From Lytechinus pictus (Eukaryota > Echinodermata > Echinoidea > Temnopleuroida > Toxopneustidae): a stretch of 64,000 nt of DNA. Under the pieces are notes generated by a model, which was not told the origin of the DNA, searched no databases, and saw only the letters and a program-made list of their open reading frames with translations. How positions within the stretch are numbered: the first letter of the stretch is position 1; the number at the start of each line of letters is the position of its first letter. A program made the translations under genes and the position numbers. The stretch is taken from positions 10,471,501-10,535,500 of the forward strand of contig NC_087257.1 of NCBI RefSeq assembly GCF_037042905.1, written 5' to 3'. Positions 33,109 to 46,302 of the stretch are shown in pieces.

Positions 33109-35087
33109 GGCCCATTTCATAAAGAGTTGCTATCATAGCAAGTTGCTATCATAGCAACTCTGGTAGAATAGCAGCTTTTACTTGCTATGCTAGCAACTTG
33201 CTATGCTAGCAACTTTGCATTTCATAAAAGCACATTCGCTGGAAAGTCAGCTTGACTTTCCAGCTATTTATTTGAATAGTCATGTACGAGGCTGATTAGG
33301 GGGAAATCCCCTTTCTCTCCAGTTTTTTGTTTTCAATTCAAGTCATAAGTTTTGGTAGAAAGCACTGGCGGATCCAGGGGGGGGGGCACAGCCGGCCCGT
33401 GCCCCCCCCCCCCCCCCACCTTTGAGAAGCAAAATTAGAATAAGAAAAATTGAAAGAGAATATTATTATTGTTTTTTTGCTTATTAATTTTTTCGGGAGC
33501 GAAATTATTATTTAGCAGCTGCAAACAGGGTCTGCAGCATAAGACTAGCAGTTGAAGCAGAGTGATGGCTCTATGGCGGTAGTTTGCAATTCTAGAAGAG
33601 AGTAAGAAGAAAATATCTATTTGTCACAGGATGGCATAGCATTGTTTCTCCATTGTGTAAGTTTTCAGAGAATTGATTTCATTTAGCCCTATGCCAGGGA
33701 AAAAATTATTTTAAAAAGGGGGAAAATTTATTATTATTGCCGGTCGAAATTTCACCTTCAACAAATTTTCTACCGTACAAGTTTAATCCCAGTCCCACAC
33801 TTGACTATTTGTGTCGGTAATGCAAGGTTGTATCAACAACAAGGCAGGCGGCGGCCCACTGCTGGTGCAGTGCTGTATGATCACCCTGAAGCAAGTAAAT
33901 TTGTAGGCTCTAATTATGCATGAAACATCGAAAATGACCTTAAAAGATTATTTTTGTTCAAAATGGAAATGATTTTTAAGTTATCTGTTTCAACGGTGAA
34001 TAACCATTCAGTAAATGGATTCAACAATGCCATGGCCACAACTTTTTTTTTTTGAGAAAGTCAGAAACAGAAAAAAAAGCAATCATTTTTTTATCGCATA
34101 CATTCGTAATTCCGAAGCTTCATTATTTCGAAGGTTCGTTGGTCTGAAAACGAAGTGGGTTCGTAATTCCGAAGGTTCGTTAATCCGAAAACGAAATGGT
34201 TAACGAACGTTATTTAGTTTTCGGACTAACGAACCTTATTTCGTTTTCGGATTAACGAACCTTCGGAACAACGAACCTTATTTCGTTCTTGGATTAACGA
34301 ACCTTCGGAACATCAAACCTTATTTCGTTTTCGGATTGTCGAACCTTCGGAATAACGCCACAAATGTTCGGATTAACGAACTCTTTTACGTTTTCAGATT
34401 AACGAACATCGAGGTATAGGCAATTTACGTGTTTCGGAATTACGGACCTTCGGAATTACGAAGTGTAACCTTTTTTATGGCCTAGGGCTTTTTTAATTTA
34501 GGCCTTGCATTAAACACTTCCACATAATAGATCTACCTTCCTCTATTTTTTCCCACAAGAAAAAAAAATCCTCTCAATTTTTTTTTTTTTAAAGTCTGTC
34601 TATAACTTGCCTCCCTTTTTTTCCCTTTGCCTGCCCTGGGAAAGACTGAAAAATTTGCTGTTTCGGAGGAATTTTTAGATTTTTTTTTTTTGGGGGGTAG
34701 GTAGAACCAAAAAAAAGAAACAGCATTTCTACTAGAAAGCATTACATTAATATTTTCTTTATTAGCATTATCACAGACATTGCTCTAAATATCTGTTCTC
34801 TTGTAAGAGCCCTTTGGGCATGCCTGAGCACAACGTACACCATTCTTAACAATGAAAAACCCTTTACAGTGTCAACTTGACGCTCCCCCATGACCAGCGT
34901 CAAATATTTAACCCTATTTGACGCTCCAGTAACCATACTTGTCGCTCCAGTAAAAAGTTGACGCTCCTACTGGAGCGTCAACTCTTTATGAAATGCGCTG
35001 CAGCGTCAAATATTTAATTTGACGCTGCAGGTGAAAATTTGACGCTGTTTTGGGACTTGACGCTGACGCTGTACCTTTATGAAATAG
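33109..35087. mobile_element. Composite insertion in unit B
   Basis: Units A and D run from GCCGAGGATCTGG straight into GGGTTATTGTTAACG, while B has about 2 kb between. The ends GGCCCATTTCATAAAG and the complement of CCTTTATGAAATAGG form an inverted repeat. The left part is made of GTTGCTATCATAGCAA-like palindromes and a GCTGGAAAGTCAGC hairpin. The right part is built from TTGACGCTCC/TTGACGCTGC repeats. In between are a C/G-rich piece starting CACTGGCGGATCCAGG (33365) and the nested foldback 34095-34470. Looks like two half-elements joined; no clear target duplication and no coding sequence. Confidence 0.65.
34095..34470. mobile_element. Foldback transposon, second copy
   Basis: Same family as 79-636 in the opposite orientation, sharing the CACAAATG-centred spacer and the CATCGAGGTATAGGCAATT block. 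Ends are CGCATACATTCG and the complement of CGAAGTGTAACC. TTTTTTAT flanks both sides (34087-34094, 34471-34478), an independent 8-bp duplication. Nested inside the composite insertion. Confidence 0.85.
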
Positions 35088-35090
35088 GGT

Positions 35091-37130
35091 TATTGTTAAC
35101 GAAATTATTGTTAACGAAATTTATTATTTAACATGCCATGTATGTGATAAACCCTGTATTTTGATATTTAATATGACCGCCAAAGGCCCTAAAATTATGA
35201 TCTACGATGTGAGAGAGGACAAAAACAATCACAAGGTGAGGCACTAAAACGTAATATTTTTTGTGGTAAATTAGTGGAATACTGTCTTCAAATATAATTT
35301 GCAACGAAATATATTATTCGGGTTTCATATTTGTGTTAAATATTGTATTTTAACTTTCAAAATGGCCGCCAAAAGACATTGACTGTATTATGTGCAATCG
35401 ATCTGGGAAACCAATTTTCACATGAGTCAGCACCATAACATGCATATAATTGTGATTTAAGAGTAAAATATTGTCTGAAAACATAATTCCTAACAAGATA
35501 TATCATTCATTCTGCCAGGTAGGTGATAAATAATGTATTTTGAAAGTCAAACTGGCCGCTACAGGCCCTAACGGTAGGCCTATTATGTACTTTGTGAATG
35601 GGAACATATAATTTAAACAGAATTTGGCTTTGCTTGACTAAATGGTGTTGCATGTATGAGTGAAATATCGTCTGAAAATATGATTTTGTAACCAAATAGA
35701 TCATTTCTTATGTTATTTAGGTGATAAATGCTATATTTAAATTTCAAAATGGCTGCAATATGTTTCTTTGTGGAAATTATCTTTCCCCATTCAAATTTTA
35801 CATATTAAGATAAGGGACTATGGCGGCCATTTTTCATTTTTAAAAGGCTGCATTCATCACCTTTATGACACAAGCTATGATATATTTCGTTAGAAATCCA
35901 TTGGGTTTAGACAATACTTAACACTTACATAAAAATTAAGCCATTTTCATAGTAAAAAATTTGTCAAAATTATCAAAATATCTAGCTATGGCAGCAATTT
36001 TGAATTTCAAAGTAATGCCTTTATTACCTTCTCAACCATTATGTGATGTATTTAGTCAGAAATCATGTTCAAGACCAAATTTTACCTATACATCACATAG
36101 TTACGTGCGTTTTTGGTTCTCATTTTGGTGATGATTAGTTTCCCTATACGCATATTACAGAATTTGTAGGGGGTTGTGCGGCCGTTTTGAAAGTAAAAAT
36201 ACAGTATTTATCACCTATGGGAGAGGAAATGTTATATTTCATTAAAAAAAAATCACGTTTTCAAACAATATTTTCCTTATACAACAGAATTATATGGATT
36301 TCATAGTCAGGCAAATCCTAATTCTTTCAAAAGTATTTGTCCCCATTTACATTGTAGATAATACTGTAAGGGCCCATAGGGGCCATTTTAAATTTTACAA
36401 TACAGCATTTATCTCATGCATGAAAAATGAAATGATATGTTTCGCCAGAAATCATGTGTTTAGACAATATTTCACTCGTATAGATTACAATTACATTCAT
36501 TTTATTGTTTTTACTCTTGTGAAAATTAGTTTCTCCATTTGCTTTGTTCATAATACAGATAGGGCCTATGGCAGCCATTTTGAATGTCAACATGCAGCAT
36601 AATTACCGAAATTGCAAGGGAAATGATATGTTTCGTTAGAAATCCTTGTTGTCAGACAGTGCTACACCAATATTTCGCAGTTATTGGCATTTTAAAGTCA
36701 AACAAATTCAAAGGTTGTGAAAATTATTTGTCCCCTTTTATATATTGTACACAGTATAAGGGGTCTATGACAGCCATTTTGAATATCATAATACAGCATT
36801 TATCACATTAGATAGTATACAAATGACATAGTTTTGTTAATAGTCATGTTTTCAGACAGTAGTCCACTCGCAGGTCACAATCACATGCAATAATAGTGCT
36901 CTTGTTTGAAAAAATATTTTACCCATTCATATTCTACATACTAAAGTATACAGGGGTTATGGCGGCCATTTTGAATATCAATAAAATAAATATTTTGTCA
37001 AATATCGCTTTTCCAATTGGTATTTCACTTCTGCACAACAACTACATGCATTTTATAGCTAATGTGTCGGCAATTTTATGATTTTCATGGGTAATTTGCA
37101 TATTTTGGCGGCCATATTGGATTTTGCCAA
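35091..37130. repeat. Inverted array of the 190-bp repeat, unit B
   Basis: Same array as 16120-18160: four reverse units then seven forward units plus a partial one, very similar in sequence. Confidence 0.8.
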
Positions 37131-37362
37131 TGTGCGGAAAATGCTCAAGGTTACAAGAGTGGCATCATTCAGATTCGGAATCAGCACCCTCGAATTGACA
37201 AGAAACCATCAAAAAAACATTGTATATCTAAAAAAACAAGGTTCGACCCCTTGTCTATGGGGCCTATCCTGGACTACTAAATGGCATAGTTGTAACTCTT
37301 TCTTAAACGGACTCCTGTCCATACCCTTAACCGTCTTATTATAATCTGGCACCATCACTGTA

Positions 37363-37548
37363 GCCTGTAATCTATAGGCGGAGGCTGCGGTTATTGTCTT
37401 TGTTGTTATGCTGAACGCAAGCGATACGTCTGATGTGGCAAAGACTACGAGTTGTGAAACAGCCACAATTCGTAGTCTTTGCCACATCGCTTGCATTCGC
37501 GGCATAACAGCAAAGACAATAACTGCAGCCTCCGCCTAGATTATAGGC
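37363..37548. repeat. Junction palindrome, unit C
   Basis: Complete copy of the palindrome described at 18386-18571. Confidence 0.85.
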
Positions 37549-38532
37549 TATATAGCAGCACTCAGGGCACAGTCTTACTTATCAAAGTTAGCTTCCATAC
37601 TTTTTATATTTTATATAGGCATAAAGCATCATCAAACTTGATCAGCATCAATTCAACAAGCGTCAAAATATATTTTTTGAAGATTTTTTAAGAGGATCAT
37701 TTTATTTATGAAATATTACAACATATAAGAGTAAATTTAATCAAATCCAATTCAAGAATTCATTTATCAAGTTCCATTTTAGTCGTGTAATCAAATGCGT
37801 TTATTGAATGAAAGTCTATGCATTCATAATCGAGAATATCGCGGAAACAGGGATTTTTTGCTCCGCGGCGCACGACAGATTTAAGAGAGGTCTTTGTCGG
37901 AAATTGGAAAATCGGAAGGGCAGATTCCGTTCTAAGTTTCGACGCTGACGAAAAATTACAAACGTGTCGTTTGTCCAGGGTCCAAGATAAAACTGCTCTT
38001 TTAATTCGCACATTTTCGACAGAAAATTCCTGATTGTTGTTCTTTGTCATGAAGGAAATTTGGCAATACATTTTCTATGTTCTTTAATTCGTCGTGTGTC
38101 GTCAAGCGACAAATCTCTATTATGTGTAGCGTGAATATTTTCCGTGACTCTTCATTAAACTACAAGCAAACTTTCAAATAAAAATCGGGAACATGCTTAT
38201 TCTATGTGTATCCGAACCTATTCCGACGAAACGGTTGGTCCGTTTTGGGGTGTTAGAATTGACCCCTTTATTCGACAAGTGTGTCATTTGGGTTATGGGA
38301 CGACAAATTAAAATAAAAATATCGAAATCAATTACAAAACTGAAACGTTCGTTTATCTCCACAGCTAAAGCTACTGAAAATTAGCTTCCATAGTTATTCT
38401 ATCTGCATTTACACGAATGTTTTCTTGAATAATGGAGTTATATGACCTGTTGTAAGTACACATAACGAAATTTTGGAGTTCTCATTATTCGAACGGATTA
38501 TTACGGTCGGCGCGGCCAAAAATACTGCGGAC

Positions 38533-38690
38533 GTTTCATAAAAGTTGTAAGTACTGACAGGTTGTATTTCTCCGATAGTTACTATAGTAACAGTCAGAGG
38601 CCATAGTACCTCTCAGCCAATCAAAACAAAGGAATTCACTGATATTGTCAGCACCGACAATTTATTCAGTTTTGATAACTTTCATGAAAC
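38533..38690. mobile_element. Degenerate foldback MITE, unit C
   Basis: Equivalent of 19554-19711. Confidence 0.5.
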
Positions 38691-38890
38691 ACCCCTAGCT
38701 GGTGGCTGCCTGAATTTAAATCAGAACTTAAGACGTGTCTTTTTAATGAAGCATAATTTAGCCATTTGATTAAGTGATGTTATTTAAGCGTTTTTACACT
38801 GTTCTAATTTATATTTGTATAATTTTATTTCTGTAAAGCGAAACCTTACAGGTATAAAATGTGCTATATAAAAACTACATTATTATTAAA
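38691..38890 (+). mobile_element. LINE-type 3' tail, unit C
   Basis: Equivalent of 19712-19911, with the antisense AATAAA at 38824-38829 serving as candidate poly(A) signal for gene copy 3. Confidence 0.55.
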
Positions 38891-38901
38891 TTCAGTTCTA
38901 G

Positions 38902-40499
38902 TTAATCTGATTTAGTTTCCTCCTCTTCATTTTGGTGAGTTTTCAAATGCCTTGAAAGAGTACAACTCTGTGTAAACCTTTTCTTGCATACTTTACATTC
39001 GTATGGCCGTTCACCTGTGTGTGTTCGCATGTGAACAGAAACATTACCAGGATGTGGAAAATGTTTATCACACACGGAACATTTGAACGGCTTTTCACCG
39101 GTGTGAGAGCGCATGTGCGAGGTGAGATGCACCTTCGCCAAAAATCTTTTCTGGCAAACCGAGCATTCAAAAGGTCTTTCTCCTGTGTGATGCCGCATGT
39201 GCGTTGTAAGAGCATGTCTTTGCGTGAACCGTTTCTGACATATAGAACATTCAAAGGGTTTCTCCCCAGTGTGCGTTATCATGTGTCTTTTGACTCCTCT
39301 TCTGTAAATGAACTTCTTCTTGCAGACAGGACACTCGTGTTGGCGCTCTCCATTATGAACTTTCATGTGGTAATGAAGACCTGTCGCAAATGAGAACTGC
39401 TTCTCACAAATGCCACACTTGTGCAATTTTTCTCCCGTGTGCGTTACGAAATGACTCTTAAGACTCTCCTTCTGCCCGAACGCCTTATCGCAGAGTGAAT
39501 GTTTGAAAGGTTTCTCCCCGGTGTGGGTTCGTAAGTGGCGCTCAAGGTGAATACGGTATTTGAATTCCTTGTTGCAAAAGGAACACTTCCGAACATTCTC
39601 CATCGCACTCTCACTGGTACGCACTGTTCCCTTACTGTCTATATGTTCAGACGAGCTTGAATGATTCACCAAGTCACTTCTTAGATGTTGAGGTGAACTT
39701 GATGGACTGAACGTGTTAATACCTCCATTTTGAGACGAGTTTGAATGATTCACGATGTTACTACCTAGCTGTAGGGAGGAACTTGATGTACTGACCTTGG
39801 TACTATCCCCGAAATGTGACGAGTTTAAATGATTCACTATACTACTCAGATGTTGAAGCGAACTTGATGGACGGACCGCGTTAATACTACCCCCATGCTG
39901 AGACGAGCTTGAATGATTCACGATGTTACTACCTAGTTGTTGGGAGGAACTTGATGTACTGACCTTGGTACTATCCCCAAGATGTGACGAGTTTAAATGA
40001 TTCACTATACTACTCAGATGTTGAAGCGAACTTGACGGACGGACCCCGTTGATACTACCTTCATGCTGAGACGAGCTTGAATGATGCACGATGTTACTCG
40101 AGTAACTTGATGTACTGACCTTGGTACTATCCCCAAAATGTGACGAATTTAAATGATTCACTATTATACTACTCAGATGTTGAAACGAACTTGATGAACG
40201 GACCCCGTTGATACTACCTCCATGCTGAGACGAGCTTGAATGATTCACGATGTTACTACCTAGTTGTTGGGATGAACTTGATGGACTGACCTTTGTACTA
40301 TCCCATGCAAGATGTGACGAGTTTTGATTCACCATGTTACTACTCAGATGTTGAGGTGATGGACGGACCGCGTTAATACAACCTTCTGCTCTTAAAACAC
40401 GGTTTGCTTCATGGTGACCTTGGTCGCTGGATGATGCCCCTTCCAAGTGTAACTCCCCTGCTATCGATGTCATGCTCTGTCTTATGGTTGCAAATTCAT
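38902..40499 (-). CDS. C2H2 zinc-finger protein copy 3, zinc-finger exon
   Basis: Joins in phase to exon 42836-43028, giving 596 residues. Acceptor TTTCGGCAG at 40500. Eight C2H2 fingers at 370-586; finger 2 reads KHSLC, with His where copies 1 and 2 have Arg and copy 4 has Cys. The codons are CAT, CGT and TGT, consistent with TGT to CGT to CAT, the last step a CpG transition. Finger helices otherwise match copies 1 and 2. In the Ser-rich modules several residues differ from copies 1/2 (for example QHGGSINAVRP instead of QYGGCINAVRP), and the N-terminal part has SSDQGHH instead of SSHQGHH. The full acidic tail EEEETKSD is present. Confidence 0.87.
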
Positions 40500-42835
40500 C
40501 TGCCGAAAGAAACGTTTTAACAAAACACAGGAAATAAGAATTAATGCTTTTAAAAACAAATAATTTAGTTTCTAGGGAGAGCAACAGTCAACCGTCTTCC
40601 AAAACAATACTAGGGTTTTTCGCTCCACGAAGCGCAACGGATTCAAGAACATATAAAATGTATTGTCAAATGCCCTTCATGATAATGAACATAAAAGAAG
40701 TCGTTGTCGAAGATTAGTGAATCAAAAAAGCAGTTTCGTCAAGAACTTCGGACAACCGACATAATCATTTGCAACATTTCGTCACCACCGAAACCTAGGA
40801 TATGACACCGTTGTTTCATTTCACCTCCCAGCTGTTCATTGTCATTTGATGGGCATTTTCAATACATTACTGTGTTCTTGAATTAGCTGAGCGAAATCTC
40901 CATTATGAATTAATTGAGAACTCAAGCCTACGGAACTTGAAGGACCCAAACAACGCTAGAGTCGAAAATTTTCATTTTGATAAGGCATAAGTTTGATAGA
41001 TATTAGAGGAAACTGGTTATCTAATACGCCCACTGGTTAACGCTAAGGGTACATATTCCTTTCATATAAGATTTTATTTTCATATACTGTACCTCGCGTG
41101 TCCCTGCCCCACCCCCCCCCCCCCCCGCCGAAAAAGGGGTTGACGAGCTTAAAGCAAAACAACAAATAATCAAAGAGAGAAATAAATATAAAAACTAAGA
41201 AAACTACATCCAGATCAACAATTCCCCTCTCACTATACTTGGCGAATTGGATGTAAAACGCAATAGGACAACAAATCATATTCCAGTATAATTAATGAAG
41301 ACTTTATCGATAGCCCGACTCATCGTGGATGACAGTAATGGAACTTAGGATGCATATAGCATTGTTTCCTGTTTATTTTTTAATGTTTTTGTTTTGCCTT
41401 TCTTTTGTATTTTTTAAAAATCTGATGCGCTATATTACTTAACTCACTGTACTTCTAACTTGATTCGGCCTACATGGCCCAGGGCAATGCGACGACACGC
41501 GACTCAGTTTCATTTCCACCCTTCCCCTAGATGTGCTTTTCCCCCTAGGAGCATCGACTCTCTCTCTCTCTCTCTCCCTGTCTGTCTCTCTCAATCGATG
41601 GAACTCAAACAATATTATTCCGAGCAAGAGTTGCCTATTTTTCATCTCTCAATAAGGGTGCGTTTATCCGCCACTTTTTCACCCTAGAATCATGATCTGA
41701 ATCATGATTCAAATCATGATTCTGCAGAATCACGATAGTCGAAATTGAATATAATCATGATTAGAATCACAAACATGAAACACGAAAAAAGGGGCGTTTG
41801 GAAAGACGTTTCTGCAGAATCACGTACGAAAATGTTCGAATAAACGATATCGTGATTTGAATCATGATTATATGACCTCACTGTGTCGGGCTACTTTCGG
41901 TTTGACTCTTGCCAAGCTCAAGGCTCTCTATATGCTCATTGTATGTACATGATTATGTACTATGCATGCATTTCTTGTCATGTTCAAGTTCTGTGTTGGT
42001 CATCGCATCGTCCACTACTTTTCATTTTTTGGTCATGTCTTCAACTTCAAGTTCTAGTAAATTAATTAACTGGACAGACAATGATCTCAGTTGTTGTTGA
42101 GTATAGAGTGTCAATATTAAATTGGATCTACGCTGAAATTCACTTCCGAACACCATTTTGGATAAACTAACAAGATGAATAGAAGCATATGGACCCTATA
42201 TGATAGAATTAAACAAAATTAGGTATAGACTGAATTCTGGAAGCAAAAGATTTTTCGAGAGCCGAAACACGTGCGAAAAACTTCCTCTGTCAAACTGCGC
42301 ACTAGTGATGCGCACTGGATTGGCCCGAATCTGAGGAGAACAGCATTGGAATGAAGGTCGTCTAAACGCTGATTCTGTGATATCGTGATTCATGTTTGTG
42401 TTTTGAATCATGATTCAAATCATGATTCTGGATTGAGGTCGCATAAACGCAGCCTAAAATAAATATAGACATTAAGCTGTTTATCCTATCTCCATTCTAC
42501 TAATATTCGTATAAATTCTGTGTTGTTCGATTGACGATCGGGATATCATATTATGATATAGCTACATCAATTACGGGCATTATCATAATTATCTATTTTA
42601 ACTACATATATAAGTGAACCTTTTTGGCAAATATATAAAGTTCGGGTATAATGAAAGTACGAAGCCTATGCACTACCAGACTCGACTAACCATAATAATG
42701 CCATGTACAATATCTGTGTTTTTTTTTTATCAAAGATAAACTTTAATGAGTTCAATTTTAGCACATTTTTATAATTTTAGCAATTTTTAGTTCAATTCAA
42801 TCGCTGCTGCTTAACAGAAAACACTATTTAATTAC
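40500..42835 (-). other. Intron of gene copy 3
   Basis: Phase-1 intron with the same borders as copies 1 and 2; shorter because the intronic MITE lacks the nested poly(A) insertion. Confidence 0.8.
41656..42454. mobile_element. Intronic TAA-flanked MITE, unit C (uninterrupted)
   Basis: Same element as 5740-6762. At the position of the nested insertion it reads CATGATTATATGACC, providing the empty site. Confidence 0.7.
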
Positions 42836-43038
42836 CTTTAACTCTTGATCGTGCAATGATAGTCTGCAAGTGAAGTTTATCATCTTTCTCGAAGTCGTTT
42901 TCAGGGTCCAATTCCTTCATACACGTGTCTTCCAATTCTGCCATTGTTGGACAGTAGATCAAGTAGCCGACTTCTTCGGATGGTCGGGGTAGCCCAGCCG
43001 AGGCCGCTGCTCTGCTAATGTAGTTCATGTTGGAGATT
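42836..43038 (-). CDS. C2H2 zinc-finger protein copy 3, first coding exon
   Basis: Start at 43028, donor GTAATT at 42835. Protein identical to exon 1 of copy 2 (Ile4, Ala30). The acceptor-like TTTCTAATAG upstream is conserved. Unrecognised 64-residue acidic N-terminal segment. Confidence 0.75.
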
Positions 43039-44198
43039 CTATTAGAAATAAAAAGTACTTCATAAGAACATGTTCACTTCGGAAGAAGACAGATGTAGTA
43101 GGTATACCGATGATGGCGAAAACAATGGGCTGGATCTAAATTCATGTCAGTTCAGGGTAAATCAAATCTCGTCACTATGTGATCAAAATCATGATCGAGA
43201 TAGTGTGGTGGTATACACTTCGCTTATACACACATGGAGATAAACTATAGTTCAGAGTAAATTGCACAGATTATATATAAAGTACAAGTCGAGTATGCAC
43301 ATGCGCACACACCAACGTAAATGGGACATTAAATTAGGCCACCAAAAACACAGCAGGTCTATACTAATAGAGAACAAAGAACACATGATAAAGCGAATTG
43401 TGGCCGTCGTGCCTGTAATCCTCAAATCTCCTTTCCATTCAGCTGGGTCTATTATTTTCCATTATCTTTGGTATCATAAAGAACAAAAGAAGTCTCCCAG
43501 GGGTACAATGGTGACCGCGTCTGGGATCCACCCCATACTGTACCCCCAAAATTACAGCAGCTATTCAACCAGCATGCAAAATGTATCGAGGTAACTCACA
43601 CCCACACCCGTAATAAGAATTCATATTTTCGTGAAGAGATTTTTTGGTCCAATGACGTCGACTTAACCGGTTCCCAACAGATAACCGATATCAAAATATT
43701 TTTAGAGAGGACGATTCCATGATACATTAATGAGCTAGGTTTCATCCATTAGATTCAAACTTCAAATCAAATAAATTTAACAAAAGCGGGGAGTATAGGC
43801 TTTGATATAAGATTTTTTTGTTTTATTATGAATGAGTTATGCAAATTAACCCGAATACAGCAGGGTTCTGAATCATAACAACATGGATATTCCTAACATT
43901 TCACTTGGCTTTGAACTTCCATGCGGTACATCATAGGCCTATCGATTTTCTGCTCCGGTGATTTTCGAAAGCCCAACTATACATGCAATATACCAGTTTC
44001 GAATTAACCAAGTTGATTAAGTATGTGATAGGACACCACGCCAGTTTCTCAAATTTTATTACCACCATGCTTTTTTGTCACAGAGCCGACCAAAGGAAGC
44101 CTTACAAAAATTCAAATTTTTAGGGTGTTCCCAATCTGATCATTATTTTTTCGCGCATTTTAATGATTTATCTTCGATACGATGGATTTTGCTTGTGT
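43039..44198. other. Upstream region of gene copy 3, becoming diverged
   Basis: Closely matches unit B to about 43500, then shows many substitutions and small indels. Contains the empty site (GATATTCC near 43889) for the hAT MITE present in the other units. No gene seen. Confidence 0.5.
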
Positions 44199-44559
44199 GG
44201 AAGTGCCGTGGTGTAGTACGTGGTTCTGAATCTCTCCTTGTAAACAGAGGGTCGTACGTGTGTTCGAATCCCACCACGGTCGACTAGCGTCCTTTGGCAA
44301 GGCATTAATCCACACTTTGCCACTCTAGACCCAGGTGCTAAATGGGTACCCGGTGGGATGCGAAAGATATTGTATGTTTGAATTTGCCAGCGCCATAATG
44401 ATCGAGGCTGCGATGAATGCAAGGAATGCTCCCCAGGGAGTGGAAATTGTGCACTTTTCGTGCGGGATTGAAATGAATCCAATGACCGGGGTAATAATAA
44501 GCCGTAACGCGCTTTGATTTTCTTGGAAAAGCGCTATATAAAAATTGGCTTTTATTATA
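44199..44559 (+). mobile_element. tRNA-derived SINE
   Basis: The first 80 bp resemble a tRNA with an A box near TGGTGTAGTACGTGG and a B box GTGTTCGAATCCCACC, the RNA polymerase III promoter parts. A tRNA-unrelated body contains GGCAAGGCATTAATCC and GGTGCTAAATGGGTACCC, and the tail is AAAAGCGCTATATAAAAAT followed by T/A-rich sequence. Units A, B and D lack it at the equivalent site (TGCTTGTGTCTATAATTTG), so it is a unit C insertion. The long ORF on the minus strand across it is spurious. Confidence 0.85.
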
Positions 44560-44985
44560 ATGTGCGCGTATTTTTCCTTGTTTTATATTTCTACTTTTGC
44601 ACTTAAAAACTGTATGAAATAGTACACTCACATTTTGTCGGTCCTTGTTTGAAATAAGCCTAGATCCATGCAGGCGTCTCGATAACGATGAACCGTGTTT
44701 AAGTACATATAGCTCGCAATTGAGCAGCGTCGTTACCTCTGTACGCGTATATTTATGGGCCCATCGAACTTGAAAAGAAAGGGCGCCAAAACGGATCCAA
44801 TTGTAGAACATATAAGCAGGATTCCGCAAGTACAGTAGTACTATAGAAGACAAAGTCCAGGCAGATAAAGGACGAGGATATTGCATTTTTCCTCTCCCAA
44901 ATATAGGAGTCGACTTCCTGTCTATATACGCACCGACTCTTATTCACTGTATATAATACACCTAATAAGGGACCTAAATAATCTA

Positions 44986-45233
44986 CACAGCAAAAACTGT
45001 GGTGTTAACCGGTGTACATAGAGGACCACACCAGTTGTTTTACACCGGTGTTAAATTGGTGGTGTTAGTTTTACACCCATAGGTGTTATTACAACACCTT
45101 TGGTTGTTACATTTACACTCTTTGGTGTTATGTTCAATCTCTAGGGTGTAATTTTAACACCTCAGGCATGTCAGGGTGTGGTCCTCTATTAACACCAACT
45201 GGTGTCAGTTTTAACACCACAGTTTTTACAGTG
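44986..45233. mobile_element. TA-flanked MITE with GGTGTTA repeats, copy 1
   Basis: Ends CACAGCAAAAACTGTGGTG and the complement of ACCACAGTTTTTACAGTG, flanked by TA on both sides. The whole body is a set of GGTGTTA/TAACACC repeats and can fold on itself. TA duplication points to Tc1/mariner-type mobilisation. The second copy is 46303-46527, inverted. Confidence 0.75.
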
Positions 45234-46302
45234 TAGCATGAATGGAGGGAAGCATCTTAACACCGTGGAAGAGCAGCTGTACATCGTATACTTGACGGAT
45301 TTACGGGCTCCCCCCCCCCCGTATTAAAAAACATTTGTAGTGGAAAATATCGAGCATATATACGCAAGTGAATACTTTTTTTATCGTCAAATTTTCTGAA
45401 ATTACTGATTCAAAGTGACAAGGGAAAACGAGTCACTTTGACTCAAAGCAGAGTTGATATGACTCTCAACTGGCACCATTTCGAAATAAGAATTATAGTA
45501 TATGCCTATATAGGCCTATGTGAGACCGGTAACAAATTAGGTATGTATCCTTTAACTGGCTAGGAATAGAGGGAGATCGGGGAGCGCGTCCGGCGAGAAA
45601 GACATGGGGGGAAATGGGACACTCTTGTAACTTGAAAAATAATCAGCCAATCAGCACGCCGGTTACAGTAAAATGGTGTGCCTAGACATAGCTCAAAACA
45701 TATATATCAGCTACTCTAGAGCTCTATCCAGGTAAGTTATAAACGAGTTTCTTTTTATACCCATTTTTATATTTTTCATCGTTTCTTGTGAGTAAAATAT
45801 CAAGTATATCACATATTTATGCTGTCTAGTAACTTAATAAGTATGCAAACTTCTGAAGATAAAATTATTTGATAAAAGACAGGTTAGAAACAGTGACTGT
45901 CATTTTATTTTATTTTTTGTTACTCAGGGGGAGCTTACTGTCCCATCCCCCCCCCCCCCCATCACGTGTAAGTTCTACTTCAACCCCCCCTCCAAAAGTT
46001 CTTGACTCATAATAAGCTGAATTAATTTGTATACGTACCGAAACAAAATGGAACTAATATAGTACACAATATATCTTCTTTTCATCAAGTGACTTTATGT
46101 GAAATCTGAAAATGAACGAATGCTCTGGGTCATCGGGCAATGATTCTTTTCGGTATAAACTGCCCAAATAAACTAGTTTATTGTCGGCAGTTGGATATCT
46201 TCTAAAATCCTACATTACAAAAATACGGAAGATGAAATGTCCGGAAACGAACATATCTTCAATGGCCTATGCAAGATCTAGACCCTCATCTGAACTCTAA
46301 TA
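45234..46302. other. Diverged non-coding spacer of unit C
   Basis: Older counterpart of 10060-12850 without the hAT 1.2-kb element; the empty site reads AGCTCTATCCAGG near 45721. Contains a C run near 45950. No gene. Confidence 0.45.

Larger units (their letters stand above)
18301..37275. repeat. Segmental duplication unit B
   Basis: Second copy, about 19.0 kb, running from the ACTAAATGGCATAG junction to the next. It is longer than A because of a TTAA MITE (30234-30825) and a composite insertion (33109-35087). It lacks the 909-1492 and 10245-10685 MITEs and the inverted duplication of A. Confidence 0.92.

Noticed and set aside
44205-44285. A genuine tRNA gene
   Set aside because: A- and B-box-like sequences are present but the cloverleaf is poor and it continues into a SINE body with a typical tail.
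44338-44886. 182-codon minus-strand ORF in unit C
   Set aside because: Runs antisense through the SINE into spacer sequence; no counterpart in other units.
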